Part shown: positions 63,407 to 64,000 of the stretch, piece after piece
Numbering within the stretch: the stretch's first letter is position 1
How the letters are laid out: each line of letters opens with the position of its first letter
Notes under the pieces: model-generated
Database searches by the model: none
Told to the model about the DNA's origin: nothing
The model's input: only the letters and a program-made list of their open reading frames with translations
Translations under genes and position numbers: made by a program
NCBI GenBank assembly: GCA_039090855.1
Contig: CM077022.1
Location: 73,432,971-73,496,970, forward strand
Direction: 5' to 3'
Source of the DNA: Macrothele yani
Taxonomy: Eukaryota; Arthropoda; Arachnida; Araneae; Macrothelidae
DNA length: 64,000 bases

Positions 63407-64000
63407 ACTGAATTGCCAGAAAAACTGGTACAGACGAGTTTATGCAAAATACATAGCAACGTCACTTATGCGCGTACTCGGTTACGTCCGCCAGTGCATA
63501 TATAAAGCGATAGCCATCCTTGCCAGCTGTCAGATTTGTTTTCAGCGTGAGAATGACAAGTAATAACGATTTAAGCGATTTTCAACGTGGTGTCATAGTT
63601 GGCGCTCGTGAGATGGGCCATGGAATTTCGGACGTAGAAACGAAGTTTGGATTTTCACGGACGACCATTGCAAGGGTGTACCGTGACTACAAGAATTCCG
63701 GTAAAACCGCCAACTTACGATACCAGTGTGGCCGTAAAAAGACATTGGGTGAACGTGACCATCGTCGGCTGTCAAGAATCGTTTCACGCGATAGGCGTGC
63801 AACACTCTCGCAGGTATCATCGGAATTCAATGCTGGAGTCTCAACAAGCATCCGCGTCCGGACTGTGCGACGTAACCTGCACGATATGGGCTTTGGGAGC
63901 CGACGCCCAACTCGAGTCTCCTTGATGGGTGCACGGCACAGAGCTATGCGCCTCGCTTGGGCCCGTCAACACCGCCACTGGACACTTGATGACTGGAAAC
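63407..64000 (+). mobile_element. Tc1 element, left part, cut by the window edge
   Basis: Starts CACTGAATTGCCAGAAAAAC after TATA, about 145 bp of 5' untranslated sequence, then coding sequence to the last base. It is a different family from A, B and C. Confidence 0.9.
63553..64000 (+). CDS. Tc1 transposase N-terminal part, open to the window end
   Basis: ATG at 63553 (MTSNNDLSDFQRGVIVGARE). First HTH with ISDVETKFGFSRTTIARVYR, basic linker RYQCGRKKTLGERDHRRLSR, second HTH region with SIRVRTVRRNLHDMGFGSRR, then RLAWARQHRHWTLDDWK, just short of the first catalytic Asp. 149 codons without a stop or frameshift, unlike most other Tc1 copies here. The catalytic domain lies beyond the window, so intactness is unknown. 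Confidence 0.93.
   Translation, partial: MTSNNDLSDFQRGVIVGAREMGHGISDVETKFGFSRTTIARVYRDYKNSGKTANLRYQCGRKKTLGERDHRRLSRIVSRDRRATLSQVSSEFNAGVSTSIRVRTVRRNLHDMGFGSRRPTRVSLMGARHRAMRLAWARQHRHWTLDDWK

Overview
This window is eukaryotic, almost certainly arthropod (perhaps chelicerate, low confidence), and consists nearly entirely of transposable elements. I see no bacterial features, no intact host gene and no rRNA. The host call rests on the element mix (Tc1/mariner, hAT, RTE, Penelope-like elements with hammerhead ribozymes, tRNA-derived SINEs) and on pieces of an uncharacterised protein family I recall from spider, ant and aphid genomes.

Layout. 0.2-9.5 kb: SINEs of three families, a hAT relic with a BED finger, a Tc1 copy carrying a nested hAT MITE, and a 34-36 bp minisatellite with a CRE octamer in each unit. 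10.6-13.6 kb and 33.4-37.2 kb: two copies of one dispersed repeat. Each holds a different transposon at a site that is empty in the other copy. 14.2-17.3 kb: a Tc1 relic broken by a mariner and a hAT MITE. 19.0-20.8 kb: a Tc1 element with a fold-back end. 20.8-30.0 kb: the uncharacterised arthropod gene in three collinear minus-strand pieces, separated by Tc1 copies, a full-length RTE with an open 986-codon frame, and a truncated Tc1. 30.8-32.8 kb: a fold-back MITE and a divergent Tc1/IS630-type element. 38.0-38.6 kb: three inverted copies of a 164-bp LTR that contains a tRNA-like sequence. 38.8-42.5 kb: a hAT transposase pseudogene with two SINE insertions and a 66-bp minisatellite upstream. 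43.0-49.0 kb: three Tc1 elements, one split by 3.5 kb. 50.6-54.9 kb: a Penelope-like element interrupted by two Tc1 elements. 56-58 kb: a fold-back element and a duplicated transposase tail. 59.3-61.3 kb: a second Penelope-like element. 61.55-62.14 kb: a complete 586-bp non-autonomous LTR element (TRIM-like). 62.2-64.0 kb: two Tc1 elements, the last running off the window with an open frame.

How the parts work together: most elements are non-autonomous or inactivated. Candidate protein sources here are the RTE frame, the edge Tc1 frame and, less so, the second Penelope-like C-terminus. The most novel item is the TRIM-like element. Each LTR carries a tRNA-like Pol III promoter, and the sense strand has no TTTT terminator across the element, which suggests Pol III could make its genomic RNA. 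No database search was possible, so novelty is unverified throughout.
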